36,232 nucleotides of DNA from the NCBI GenBank assembly GCA_013334655.1, contig JAAXXD010000016.1, positions 1-36,232 on the forward strand, read 5' to 3'. The position numbers and the translations under genes were made by a program. This document shows, piece by piece, positions 17,485 to 27,773 of this stretch (position 1 is the first letter of the stretch; each line of letters starts with the position of its first letter). This DNA is from Chlorobaculum sp. GTDB taxonomy: Bacteria; Bacteroidota; Chlorobiia; Chlorobiales; Chlorobiaceae. The notes beneath the pieces are model-generated. The model searched no databases and was not told where the DNA came from. It worked only from the letters and a program-made list of their open reading frames with translations.

Positions 17485-17508
17485 CGATGAGGATTCCCGG
17501 ATGCTCGC

Positions 17509-18216
17509 TTACTTGCCGAGTACGCGGCGCTTCACCTCGGAGTAGGCATCCTCGACGCCCCCGAGATCGAGACGGAAGCGATCCTTGTCGAGCTTCTCGC
17601 CAGACTCGGCATCCCAGAAGCGGCAGGTGTCGGGGCTGATCTCGTCGCCCAGCAGAATCTGGCCCTTGTGACGCCCGAATTCAAGCTTGAAATCGACCAG
17701 GCGCAGATGACGCTCGGCAAACCACGGCACGAGCAGGGCGTTGATTTTGGCGGCCATCTCCTTCAGCGTGGCGACCTCCTCGCAGGTGGCGACGCCAAGC
17801 GCGACGGCGTGCTCGTCATTCATGAGCGGATCGTCGAGATCGTCGTTCTTCAGGTAGAGTTCGACGATCGGCTTTGCAAGCACCGTGCCCTCGGCGAAAC
17901 CGTAGCGGCGCACGAGCGAACCGGCGGCGACGTTGCGCGTCACCACCTCGACCTTGATAATATCGAGGCTCTTGCAGAGCATGTCACGGTCATTGGGCTG
18001 GCTGACGAAGTGGGTCGGAATCCCCTGCTCGCCAAGCATGGTGAACAGGCGGCACGAAATGGCGTTATTGGTCACGCCCTTGTCGGCGATGGAGCCTTTT
18101 TTCTTGTTGTTGAACGCGGTTGCGTCGTCCTTGAACTCCTGTATGATGAGGTCCTGGTCTTCGGTCTGCCACACTTTCTTGGCCTTGCCCTCGTGAATCA
18201 GCGAAATTTTGTTCAT
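17509..18216 (-). CDS. purC: Phosphoribosylaminoimidazole-succinocarboxamide synthase
   Basis: The 235-residue length matches bacterial single-domain PurC. It starts with KISLIHEGKAKKVWQT, continues with EFKDDATAFNNKKKG, AAGSLVRRYGFAEGT, and has the signature DFKLEFGRHKGQILLGDEIS followed by SPDTCRFWD. It condenses CAIR and aspartate with ATP to give SAICAR in de novo purine synthesis. No other pur gene is in the window. Confidence 0.98.
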   Translation of the reverse strand: MNKISLIHEGKAKKVWQTEDQDLIIQEFKDDATAFNNKKKGSIADKGVTNNAISCRLFTMLGEQGIPTHFVSQPNDRDMLCKSLDIIKVEVVTRNVAAGSLVRRYGFAEGTVLAKPIVELYLKNDDLDDPLMNDEHAVALGVATCEEVATLKEMAAKINALLVPWFAERHLRLVDFKLEFGRHKGQILLGDEISPDTCRFWDAESGEKLDKDRFRLDLGGVEDAYSEVKRRVLGK

Positions 18217-18288
18217 CGATGTAAATGACTTCTGTATTGGTTTTGCTTGAATAAATACCGGCTCATGCGCCCCGGTACGGATAAAAAT

Positions 18289-18687
18289 TCAATCTTCCGG
18301 CTGGCCGGTTGCCTGCTGCACCGCGCCGGTCAGGACGATATTGATCTGCTCCTCGGTCAGCCCACGCTCCTTGAGGAACCACATGAAGCGGAAAACGCCA
18401 AGATCGGAAAGAATCGCCTTCGGACGCTCCGCTTCGTCGAGTCCCCGCGAACGGGTGTGCTCATCCGCCGTGCGAAGCCAGTCCTCGATAAATACCGCCG
18501 GACGACCATCGGTGGTGAAGTAGTCGATCACGATGCGTTCGACGTCGGCATAGGAGGGTGCCGGATTGCTCGTGAAAATCTGCTGCATCTCCTCGGAAAT
18601 CCTGCCAAGGTAGATGACGGCCTCCATGTCGAGATTCTCTTCGAGGATGTCCCTCGCCTGCTCCTTTACGTCGAACTTTTTGCTCAT
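18289..18687 (-). CDS. Small hypothetical protein
   Basis: A 132-residue hydrophilic protein (MSKKFDVKEQARDI... to ...QQATGQPED) with an AGGAG ribosome binding site just upstream. It is mostly helical by composition, without signal peptide, membrane helix or cysteines. No family is recognised. It lies 72 nt upstream of purC on the same strand, so it may be the first gene of that operon. GC content and codon use match the housekeeping neighbours, which argues for a native gene. Confidence 0.8.
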   Translation of the reverse strand: MSKKFDVKEQARDILEENLDMEAVIYLGRISEEMQQIFTSNPAPSYADVERIVIDYFTTDGRPAVFIEDWLRTADEHTRSRGLDEAERPKAILSDLGVFRFMWFLKERGLTEEQINIVLTGAVQQATGQPED

Positions 18688-18782
18688 ACTCCTGAGTAGC
18701 GCCGGACGACCGGGTCAAGGTGATTGAAAATTCCCGACTAAGTTAAGTATCGAATAGTGAAACCTAAAGAAAAAACTTCGCC

Positions 18783-18902
18783 GCTCAAGTGTGGCCGCAC
18801 AGGCGGACGTTCTTGCAAGAGTTGAGCCTTGGGGTCGTAACAGTAATAAAGAGCAATTACCATGCCCCCCAATAACTTCAAGTCTTTTTGAGTGTTGGGG
18901 GG
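18783..18902 (+). other. Structured intergenic stretch (possible RNA element)
   Basis: gctcaa (18783-18788) pairs with ttgagc (18822-18827), enclosing a gtg...cac hairpin and the palindrome tcttgcaaga (18811-18820), a three-way-junction-like shape. A second hairpin follows: ccccccaa (18865-18872) with ttgggggg (18895-18902). I match this to no known RNA family. The second hairpin lies about 60 nt beyond the endolysin-like gene stop and may act as its 3' end, although there is no clear U-run. Confidence 0.3.
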
Positions 18903-18962
18903 TGAGCGGTTAGAATTGACAGGTGAAAGCGGAAACTGTTTAGGTTACTTTTTCATCACCAC

Positions 18963-19904
18963 TTATGCGAACTGCCAAGGGTCTTCGGAAATCCCCCAAT
19001 CCTTCGTCGCATAACGAGCTTCATGAACCGTGCCATCACCAGTAGCAATCGTCAACTTTCGTCGGCGAACGTCCTCGACATACTTGGCACGACTATTCTC
19101 AGCAACAACATTTGCTATTATTATGCGTTTATCACGCTCGGTCGCCCCAGGCTGCTTCAGAAGCTTTTTCTTGATCCTGAGTTCCTCATTAGCATCAATC
19201 CCTCCATTTTGAACCGCGATATCAAAGCACAACGCAATACCCATCTCTGATTTAAGGCCGAAATGATTTGCATCATTGATCGCTATATTCCAATACTTGT
19301 TGACCTCTCGTAACTGAACGGCTTGCACATCGGGAAACGTCCCCAGAGTATCGAATGCCTTTTCCCATGATCGATCGATCCGATATTTTTTGGATCCAAG
19401 GGAGATGCTGTTAGCCCAATCGATCTGAGCACTTCGACCAAGCCCGAGCACTCTTGACAGTTCACCTTGTAAGCTGCCAAACGCTTGTTGAAGTAGTGCC
19501 GGATGGTGCTGCTGTACTTCTGTGAGTATCTTCTGTATTTCACCATGCAAAAGCGTGAACCCTATGATTCCCCATGTAAGACCAGCTCCGTCGAAATTAC
19601 CAGCGACCTTCCTGAATCCATGGCCTTCGAAATCTCCTGTAAGTTGTAAGCAACGATCGAGAATAGCTGGCGGAACCGTGCCCATCAGCTTTAACCATGT
19701 ATCTTCAGTGATCTTGCCATTTTTCTCGAGATTTTGTTTTTGCTGAAAATCCTGAAGCGCTTTTTCCATGTCGCTACCGTAGATACCATCAATTTCCTCT
19801 GGGTCAGAGCCAGCTTCTTTGAGCGCAACCTGGACAAGGCTCACTAACTCCCCACGCACCGCACGGAATCCGGTGATTGCCCGTTGAAAATAGACTTTAG
19901 CCAT
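18963..19904 (-). CDS. Peptidoglycan-binding domain / chitosanase-lysozyme-fold endolysin-like protein
   Basis: Residues about 15-75 form a PG_binding_1-like three-helix domain (IDGIYGSDMEKALQDFQQK, a G-x-x-T/S-x-x-A-x-x-x-FQ pattern). Residues about 80-300 look like a lysozyme-superfamily domain of the GH46/chitosanase-like type: LTGDFEGHGFRKVAG, then GAGLTWGIIGFTLLHGE, where the Glu after the Asp-Phe and the later Asp are the likely acid/base pair. A good GGAGGG ribosome binding site precedes the ATG. There is no signal peptide, so export would need a holin or lysis; no phage genes are nearby. It sits at the border of an AT-rich accessory stretch and is probably a cargo or prophage remnant gene. 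Confidence 0.75.
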   Translation of the reverse strand: MAKVYFQRAITGFRAVRGELVSLVQVALKEAGSDPEEIDGIYGSDMEKALQDFQQKQNLEKNGKITEDTWLKLMGTVPPAILDRCLQLTGDFEGHGFRKVAGNFDGAGLTWGIIGFTLLHGEIQKILTEVQQHHPALLQQAFGSLQGELSRVLGLGRSAQIDWANSISLGSKKYRIDRSWEKAFDTLGTFPDVQAVQLREVNKYWNIAINDANHFGLKSEMGIALCFDIAVQNGGIDANEELRIKKKLLKQPGATERDKRIIIANVVAENSRAKYVEDVRRRKLTIATGDGTVHEARYATKDWGISEDPWQFA

Positions 19905-20542
19905 GAAATCCCTCCGTTTTTAGTGACGTAATAAAGGTTATATATAAGTCTGATAATTGAAGAAAAAGGGTACTGATAACATAAAACACAGAAAGCAAAC
20001 GGGATAACAAAATAAAGCGTCAGATCGACAGAAAACCTTGATGTACTCATCTATCCCGAATGCCTGGGACACAGAAAAACTTCTCATCCGTACCAAAAGA
20101 CTCATTTGTGGATAATTTCAATTACAAACCAAGCTTTTTCGAATATAACAACTTATCAATAATAACATATTCTTCAATAAATACCGATAATCTTCATCAC
20201 ATAAAAAACCTTAATAACTGAATAGTAATATAGCAACCAATCTCTTATACCTCTTTAAAAAAAGAAGTTACATACGCCCAAAGAAAAACCGCGCATTTCG
20301 TCAAACAAATATTCTGAATATTTTCAACAGCAGAAATTCAAGATTTGAGAAAAAAATACCTTCCTTAACATCTCAAAACATGTAAAGAAAACTTATCCTG
20401 ATTCAACATTATACAAAACCGAAAAAACAGAGCAAGACATCAGAGACGTGGCGAGATAAAACGGATTATTTGTTTATCTGCAAAGAAATTCTTTCCAACC
20501 AGAACCAAACCACCTAAAAAAAAGCTTCGACACCACCCGACC
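19905..20542. other. AT-rich gap without a gene
   Basis: About 640 bp of strongly AT-rich sequence with frequent stops in all frames. No RNA gene, repeat array or gene fragment is recognised. The Fic fragment begins at its right edge. Confidence 0.6.
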
Positions 20543-20662
20543 ATGACCACATCAGCCTGTCGGCCGCCATACACGATCACGCCGCTGGTCGTCCGGTTGA
20601 TTTCAGAGATCAACGAGGCTTTTCTTGTCTCTGCTTTTTGCTATCGACGGCTATACCAGTAA
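20543..20662 (+). pseudogene. Fic-family protein, N-terminal fragment
   Basis: An ATG frame encodes 39 residues beginning MTTSACRPPYTITPLVVRLI, then SEINEA. This matches the usual start of DUF4172-like/Fic proteins (PPyxITpxixxLvxEIxEaxGrL). After EA the similarity is lost and a stop follows 13 residues later; the Fic core HxFx(D/E)GNGR is absent. It abuts and slightly overlaps the tail of the broken toxin gene on the other strand. The assignment rests on the short N-terminal motif only. Confidence 0.5.
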
Positions 20663-20956
20663 AATGGCCTTCTTTTCTGTTACGCCACTGCCAGAAGACG
20701 GATTTCATCAGATCGTACAGAATAAAGAAGAATGTACGGAAATTTGTGCAGAAGCTTCTTTCGTATGCCTCCCCGTAAAAGTGGAGACACTTCAGGATAC
20801 AGGGATATAGCCTCGATATCGTGCGCTACCTCATTCAGAAATACATCGCCAAGCCCGAAATTTTCGAGATCATAGAAATCGGCAGCCTCGTTTGCTGAAC
20901 ATACCCTCGTTGATCTCCGCCTCGGCTTTTTCGTGGATCGAGAAAAGACGACTCAT
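20641..20956 (-). pseudogene. ParE/RelE-family toxin, disrupted
   Basis: The ATG overlaps the antitoxin stop by 4 nt (ATGA). The frame starts MSRLFSIHEKAEAEINE, then is thrown off by 19 extra bases (20887-20905 region), after which the toxin continues in another frame: AADFYDLENFGLGDVFLNEV, IRKKLLHKFPYILLYSVR and EIRLLAVA. Removing the 19 bases joins INE to AADFY exactly. A TAA codon (20680-20682) then replaces the usual His of the AVAH motif, and the expected tail QKRRPFYWYSRR follows up to a stop at 20641. Intact members are about 95-105 residues and act as translation or gyrase inhibitors. Two independent lesions make a functional product very unlikely. Confidence 0.85.
20886..20911. repeat. 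7-bp direct repeat around a 12-bp insert (insertion scar)
   Basis: cctcgtt occurs at 20886-20892 and 20905-20911 with tgctgaacatac between. One repeat plus the 12-bp spacer equals the 19 bases that break the toxin frame. The pattern fits an insertion that duplicated its target, or a transposon excision footprint. Confidence 0.75.
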
Positions 20957-21177
20957 CTCCCGCGATTTCTCGCTCTTTCGAGCACCTCGTCAGCCGCATA
21001 GGCGCGAGTCGTGCCACTATCGAGTTCCTCGTCGCGCCGTATTGCTTCTCCGACCCATAATTTCACTGTATCTTCTTCGCTCATAGCATCCAAACTGGCC
21101 AGCAACTCTCTTGCCAGTTGTGCGCGAGCTTTCGGATCAAGGCGAAGCGCCTCTTTTGTCAGCTCTTCAACGCTCAC
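20953..21177 (-). CDS. Addiction-module antitoxin (PF09720/TIGR02574-like)
   Basis: The 74-residue product (GTG start, MSVEELTKEALRLDPK) has the family pattern LDPKARAQLARELLASLD, followed by VKLWVGEAIRRDEELDSG and a C-terminal AADEVLERAR. These antitoxins pair with ParE/RelE-type toxins; the C-terminal half wraps the toxin. It is intact and directly upstream of the broken toxin, with the stop and toxin start overlapping by 4 nt. It is now an orphan unless it neutralises a related toxin elsewhere or represses in trans. Confidence 0.85.
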   Translation of the reverse strand: MSVEELTKEALRLDPKARAQLARELLASLDAMSEEDTVKLWVGEAIRRDEELDSGTTRAYAADEVLERARNRGR

Positions 21178-21458
21178 GTTACACCTCTGATCTTTGATTG
21201 AGGCTCAACTTAACGTTACCAGACACGATTTCGGCGAAACAAAGCCAAATGTAATTTGGCATTATTCAGACATCTCACAAGAAAAATATAATCCGAGCAA
21301 ACAGGAAGTAAATTACTACATCAAGCAGAAGCTGAAACCCTGATTTCCACGCGCCACTTTTTTCGATGCTTTGATCGAGGCGAAATCTGAAGCTGCGCGA
21401 TCATACCAAACAGCGTATTTTCCATACTGTGTTCCCAGAGGCACCTTTGCGCTCGCCG

Positions 21459-22202
21459 TCACCACTGATGCGCTACCTGCCCGGCATCGCCTTTCATCGC
21501 GCTGAGCTTTTTCGCGGCCTCTTCGTTGCCTTTGGCGGCGGCTGAGCGGTACCATTTTATCGCTTTTTCGAGATCGCGCTCGACGCCGAGACCGTTCTGG
21601 TACAGATTGCCTATGTTAAGTTCGGCTTCCCCGTTGCCTTTGGATGCCGACAGGCGATACCACTTCATCGCTTCGACGTAATCCTGCTCGACTCCCTGGC
21701 CGTGCTCGTAGAGCACTCCGATGTTATCTTCCGCAGCAAAGTTTCCTTTCGCGGCTGACAAACGATACCACTTCATCGCCTCGGCATAGTCGGTTGTCAC
21801 GCCCCAGCCGTGGTGATACATGTAACCGATCTGGTTCTCGGCATTGCTGTTCCCTTTTTCGGCAGCAGACCGATACCACTTTATCGCCTCGGCATAGCTT
21901 TGTTCTACCCCCAGCCCCTTCTGAAACATGAATCCCGTGGCGTACTCCGCGGCGGCATTACCCTTCTCTGCCGAAAGCCTCAGCCATCTGAACGCCACAG
22001 CATAGTCTCGATGCACATCGCGTCCATAGAAGTACTTCATTGCGATACGATACTGTTTTTCGCCATCCCCATGGTCAACATCAGCGTTCAACAATGAAGG
22101 TATTTCCGGCAACGCATCATCCAGCTCATAATTCTGGCAAAATCCTGTCTCTGGAACAGTCAGCAATAGCAAGACGAAAAGACGAATTACTGAAAACTTC
22201 AT
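21459..22202 (-). CDS. Exported Sel1-repeat (TPR-like) protein
   Basis: The 247-residue protein begins with a signal peptide (MKFSVIRLFVLLLL, cleavage near GFCQ). The rest consists of five Sel1-like repeats of about 36 residues, each with the pattern A..WYR.SA.KGN..A...IG..Y..G.GV..DY.EA. The fourth and fifth repeats are nearly identical to the third at DNA level, as expected after tandem duplication. Sel1 proteins are scaffolds for protein-protein contacts in the periplasm or outside the cell. A Cys near the cleavage site (GFCQ) could make it a lipoprotein, but the lipobox is weak. There is no obvious operon partner. Confidence 0.88.
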   Translation of the reverse strand: MKFSVIRLFVLLLLTVPETGFCQNYELDDALPEIPSLLNADVDHGDGEKQYRIAMKYFYGRDVHRDYAVAFRWLRLSAEKGNAAAEYATGFMFQKGLGVEQSYAEAIKWYRSAAEKGNSNAENQIGYMYHHGWGVTTDYAEAMKWYRLSAAKGNFAAEDNIGVLYEHGQGVEQDYVEAMKWYRLSASKGNGEAELNIGNLYQNGLGVERDLEKAIKWYRSAAAKGNEEAAKKLSAMKGDAGQVAHQW

Positions 22203-22314
22203 AAAAATATTGATTTAGATTTCGACAAGATCGCAGTATCATTGCCGAATAATACTTATATTATTACAGCAGTTACTCGTTCTTTTCAATCCCAGCTACC
22301 GACACGAAACGCCG

Positions 22315-23349
22315 ATGAACCCCTTACGTACGATTACCCTCGCCATGCTGCAACTGCTTTGGCTGACATCTCCAATACAGACAGCCTCATGCAAAGAGAC
22401 TCCTCGACAGATTGTCGCCTTGTGGTGGAACGTCGAGAACCTCTTCGACACGACAAACGAACCGAAAGTCGACGACAAAGAGTTCACGCCAGAGGGCAAG
22501 CGACACTGGACGGACAAGAAGTTGCTGCTGAAGCGTTTGCGTATCGCGCAGGTTTTCAAGGCAATCCGGGCCGATCGTGAGTACGGAAAATATCCGGACA
22601 TCGTTGCGTTCGCCGAATCGGAGAACCGGCAGGTCTTCGCGGGCACACTGGCGGCTATCGATCAGTCCGGTTACGCCATCGACTGTCACGAAACTCCTGA
22701 TCCGAGGGGCATCGACATCGGCCTTGCCTGGAATCCGGCGACCGTGAAGTTCACCGGCTCCAAACCCTACACAGTCAAACTCGACGACGGACACGGCACC
22801 CGCTTCGTCGTTGTCGCCGGGTTCATCGCTTCCGGCCATGCATTCAGCGTTGTGCTGAACCACTGGCCATCGCGTTCGTTCGACGCCGTGTGGAGCGAAA
22901 GAAATCGCATCGTCGCCGCGAGAGTTGCCCGACGCATCGTTGACAGCCTCGGAACCCGCGATCCCATGGCGAACATCATCGTCATGGGCGACTTTAACGA
23001 TCAGCCCGAAAACCAATCCGTCAGGGAAACGCTTGGCTCTTCGTTCGACAGAAAAGTGGTTCAGCGCTCCGATGGACGGCTGCTCTACAACTGCTGGAAC
23101 GACGCAACCTCGCCAGGAACCTACCACTACAAGAACCGCTGGGAACGGATCGACCAGATGCTCGTCTCCCCCTCTCTTCTCGACGGCAAAAAACTTTCGA
23201 TTGACACAAAAAGCTTCCGCGTATTCTCCATCCCGGAGATGTTCGACCGATCGGGAAAAGGACTCTACTCCACGTACGAACGAGGCAAGTTCAAAGGCGG
23301 CTACTCCGACCACCTTCCCGTATTGCTGCGAATCAGCATAACGCCATAA
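22315..23349 (+). CDS. Exported endonuclease/exonuclease/phosphatase family protein
   Basis: The 344-residue protein has an N-terminal signal peptide (MNPLRTITLAMLQLLWLTS, cleavage near TASC). The EEP (DNase I-like) fold is shown by WWNVENLFDT, IVAFAESENR with the metal-binding Glu, VVLNHWPSRS with the catalytic His, IIVMGDFNDQPEN with the Asp/Asn pair, and the final YSDHLPVLLRI (SDH). All catalytic positions are present, so it should be an active phosphodiesterase; the substrate (nucleic acid, phospholipid or sugar phosphate) is unknown. A shared terminator lies between it and the convergent outer-membrane-protein gene. Confidence 0.92.
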   Translation: MNPLRTITLAMLQLLWLTSPIQTASCKETPRQIVALWWNVENLFDTTNEPKVDDKEFTPEGKRHWTDKKLLLKRLRIAQVFKAIRADREYGKYPDIVAFAESENRQVFAGTLAAIDQSGYAIDCHETPDPRGIDIGLAWNPATVKFTGSKPYTVKLDDGHGTRFVVVAGFIASGHAFSVVLNHWPSRSFDAVWSERNRIVAARVARRIVDSLGTRDPMANIIVMGDFNDQPENQSVRETLGSSFDRKVVQRSDGRLLYNCWNDATSPGTYHYKNRWERIDQMLVSPSLLDGKKLSIDTKSFRVFSIPEMFDRSGKGLYSTYERGKFKGGYSDHLPVLLRISITP

Positions 23350-23402
23350 TTCGCAAGTCACAGAGATAACAAGCGCTTCCGGGTATCGCGCAGAATATTG
23401 TC

Positions 23403-23438
23403 AAAAAAAAGACCGCCCCGATTTGTTTCGAGGCGGTC
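23403..23438 (-). terminator. Terminator between the EEP gene and the convergent beta-barrel gene
   Basis: gaccgcc (23411-23417) pairs with ggcggtc (23432-23438), preceded on the plus strand by eight A's (23403-23410), which give a U8 tail when read from the minus strand. It best serves the minus-strand gene at 23485-24057; on the plus strand the tail is weaker (tcgtttgttt). Confidence 0.85.
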
Positions 23439-23484
23439 TCGTTTGTTTCAGAACTGTCCTTCAGATACAGTCTGCACGCAACGA

Positions 23485-24057
23485 TTAGAAGTAGTAGTGC
23501 GCACCAACAGTCACGAAGGTCCCATCGAGTTTGAGATCGACATTGTCGGTATCGTTGTCCCATTTGACGGTCTGGAATCTGTAGCCAACCTCCCAGTTCA
23601 GACCGAGTTCGGGAATCTCTGCAAAATAGAACTCTGAACCGATCAGCGGGCTCACGGTATAGACACTGATGTCACCAGGCACAACATCCTCGTCGTTATT
23701 TTCAACGCCGACGTTACCGATTCCACCTTCGATACCGACATAAAAACGGCTGTGAGCTTTGACAACCGGTGCATAGAGCAGTTTTGCTGATCCCATTAAC
23801 AGGCTGGCATGAGCGTCGTCAAAAGACGGCGATGAGGTATTCAAACCCAGTCGGCCATAGTATCCATTCAGTTCGCCACCAACATTGTTGGTGAACCAGT
23901 AGCGAGTGCTCACGCCCTGAAGGACATTTCCTGCCAGAATCCCCTCATAACCCAGACTGAGCTTCTTGACATTTGGGCCTTCCGCGTTATCCATGGCAAA
24001 AGCATTGCCGGATCCACAGAGGAGAGCCAAAAGCGCTGCTGAAAGAATCTTTTTCAT
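23485..24057 (-). CDS. Outer-membrane beta-barrel-like protein
   Basis: The 190-residue protein has a strong AAGGAG ribosome binding site and a classic signal peptide (MKKILSAALLALLCGSGNAFA, cleavage at AFA-MD). The mature part shows alternating hydrophobic/polar strands rich in Gly and aromatic residues (LSLGYEGILAG, GGELNGYYGRLG, RFYVGIEGGIGNVGV) and ends in YYF, a C-terminal aromatic required by the BAM machinery. Eight strands are plausible, as in small OmpX/OmpW-like barrels. No specific family is recognised. An inverted repeat lies 100 bp upstream of the start. Confidence 0.85.
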   Translation of the reverse strand: MKKILSAALLALLCGSGNAFAMDNAEGPNVKKLSLGYEGILAGNVLQGVSTRYWFTNNVGGELNGYYGRLGLNTSSPSFDDAHASLLMGSAKLLYAPVVKAHSRFYVGIEGGIGNVGVENNDEDVVPGDISVYTVSPLIGSEFYFAEIPELGLNWEVGYRFQTVKWDNDTDNVDLKLDGTFVTVGAHYYF

Positions 24058-24800
24058 CTCTTTCTCCTTTTGAGTTTGTTAAAAGTTATTAACTGTATAG
24101 AACATTGGTAGTTATCAGAATTATTGAACGTACCTTCGAAGAACATCCCACAAACATGGCCAGGACTCGAAACGACTTCGACTCCTGGCCAGCCAACAGC
24201 CACACCCACACACACCACAACCGACTGTCAGATAAAAAGACGCAATCACCTTACACAACACTTGCCATCTGTCAGCGATCCAATCGCTTACTTTTACATG
24301 ACCTCTCTTTCAGGTTTCAGCTTCAGAACTGGCTGATAACCCTGCTTTCAGCAAAATCGCTTCACAGGCGAAGCCGCAGCCTCATCGATCAAGCGCGATC
24401 TCATTGCATGAAAAAACATTCTCACCCCTACTCTACACACGCTATTATTACACTTCGCCCTATCATTTCAGAAGATTTATCTCGATAGCAATCATCACAG
24501 ATGCCAGAATCGCATATAGATGACAATCACAACAATCTCTTTTAAAAAAGCATGTCACAGAACAGAATCCGAAGCCATTTTCATATACATAATACACATT
24601 CTATCTTGAGCTTCTTGATTCAAAGTTAGCATTAATCCAGAATCCAACAAATATTTTTCAAGCAATATTATACATATTATATATTCTTGTTTTCAAAGTA
24701 CTTCCAAATATACAAATCAACTCGCGGCACACAATATACAAGCAATATATGTGTGAAATTTGATGAATTTCGAAGAAAAACGCTATTTCTGAAGGAAGCG
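24058..24800. other. AT-rich gap upstream of the barrel gene
   Basis: About 740 bp with no supported gene. An open frame at 24105-24488 (+) has a His/Thr-rich, unstructured translation and starts inside a region expected to be the barrel gene's promoter, so I reject it. The notable content is the inverted repeat at 24158-24192 and the pyrophosphatase terminator at the right end. Confidence 0.6.
24158..24192. repeat. 35-bp inverted repeat (15-bp arms, one mismatch)
   Basis: tggccaggactcgaa (24158-24172) and ttcgactcctggcca (24178-24192) are complementary at 14 of 15 positions around the 5-base loop acgac. There is no T-run on either side, so it is not a standard terminator. It lies about 100 bp upstream of the barrel-protein start and may be an operator or leader stem. 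Confidence 0.7.
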
Positions 24801-24833
24801 AAAAAAAAGAGGGCCGCATGGTTGCGGCCCTCT
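24801..24833 (-). terminator. hppA: Terminator of the pyrophosphatase gene
   Basis: An 11-bp perfect stem (agagggccgca 24809-24819 with tgcggccctct 24823-24833) with a 3-nt loop; on the minus strand it is followed by eight U's (plus-strand A's 24801-24808). It is 39 nt beyond the hppA stop. Confidence 0.93.
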
Positions 24834-24872
24834 GGATACCTGCCTCTTCAGGCAAGTGATGTCGTCGTCAGA

Positions 24873-27296
<2,424 letters not shown>

Positions 27297-27773
27297 CGCT
27301 CTGATTTTTCTCTGTGTTACTGGTTTACAGAAAGACTGCAGACAGCAGGAGCTTTATGATACTGACAAAGAACTGTGTGTGAGAAAGAACAGCCCTGCCG
27401 AAAAACAGGATTCGTCAAGGTAGCAACTTTTTCCGGTAACTCATCAAAAAAAAACGATAAGCCTCCTCAGAACCCTTTTCGCAATAACGCTTTTTTCATA
27501 TAAAACCATATATCGATATAACCAGAATAAAACATTTGTTCATTATAAAATCGCGATGACAAACGACTCGAAGCGCACATGAAACGATAGCAATCCGGCA
27601 AAACGAAAGTCAGAACACCGGCCTTGAAATAGCCGAAATTCAGTTCTTGAAAAAGCCAGTTTCTCCTCCATATTTCAGGGATAAGAGCTCACTCTGCTTC
27701 AAAATGAGGATACGGAACGACGTGAATCCGGTCGGATAATCAGTCTGAGAGACGGGCAGCGAAGCGCTCCACG
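27297..27773. other. Intergenic region upstream of hppA
   Basis: About 480 bp of AT-rich sequence between the hppA start and the ABC ATPase stop, both on the minus strand. It should hold the hppA promoter. No gene, riboswitch or strong hairpin is seen. Confidence 0.6.

Noticed and set aside
20625-20810. 61-residue plus-strand frame
   Set aside because: It is antisense to the broken toxin and has no features of its own.
20606-20917. 13-bp inverted match gagatcaacgagg (20606-20618) versus its complement (20905-20917)
   Set aside because: Both copies encode EINE(A) in their own frames (the Fic fragment and the toxin), so the match is likely a chance of shared codons; it could also mark microhomology, but nothing else supports it.
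21316-21555. Frame after and within the Sel1 gene with a protein-like C-terminus (GKYAVWYDRAASDF)
   Set aside because: It overlaps the last Sel1 repeat in another frame. A frameshift in the Sel1 gene was considered, but the Sel1 product ends naturally and the start of this frame is a shadow.
24105-24488. 127-residue plus-strand frame upstream of the barrel gene
   Set aside because: The translation is rich in His, Ser, Thr and Arg without any fold signal, it has no ribosome binding site, and it covers the inverted repeat and likely promoter region.
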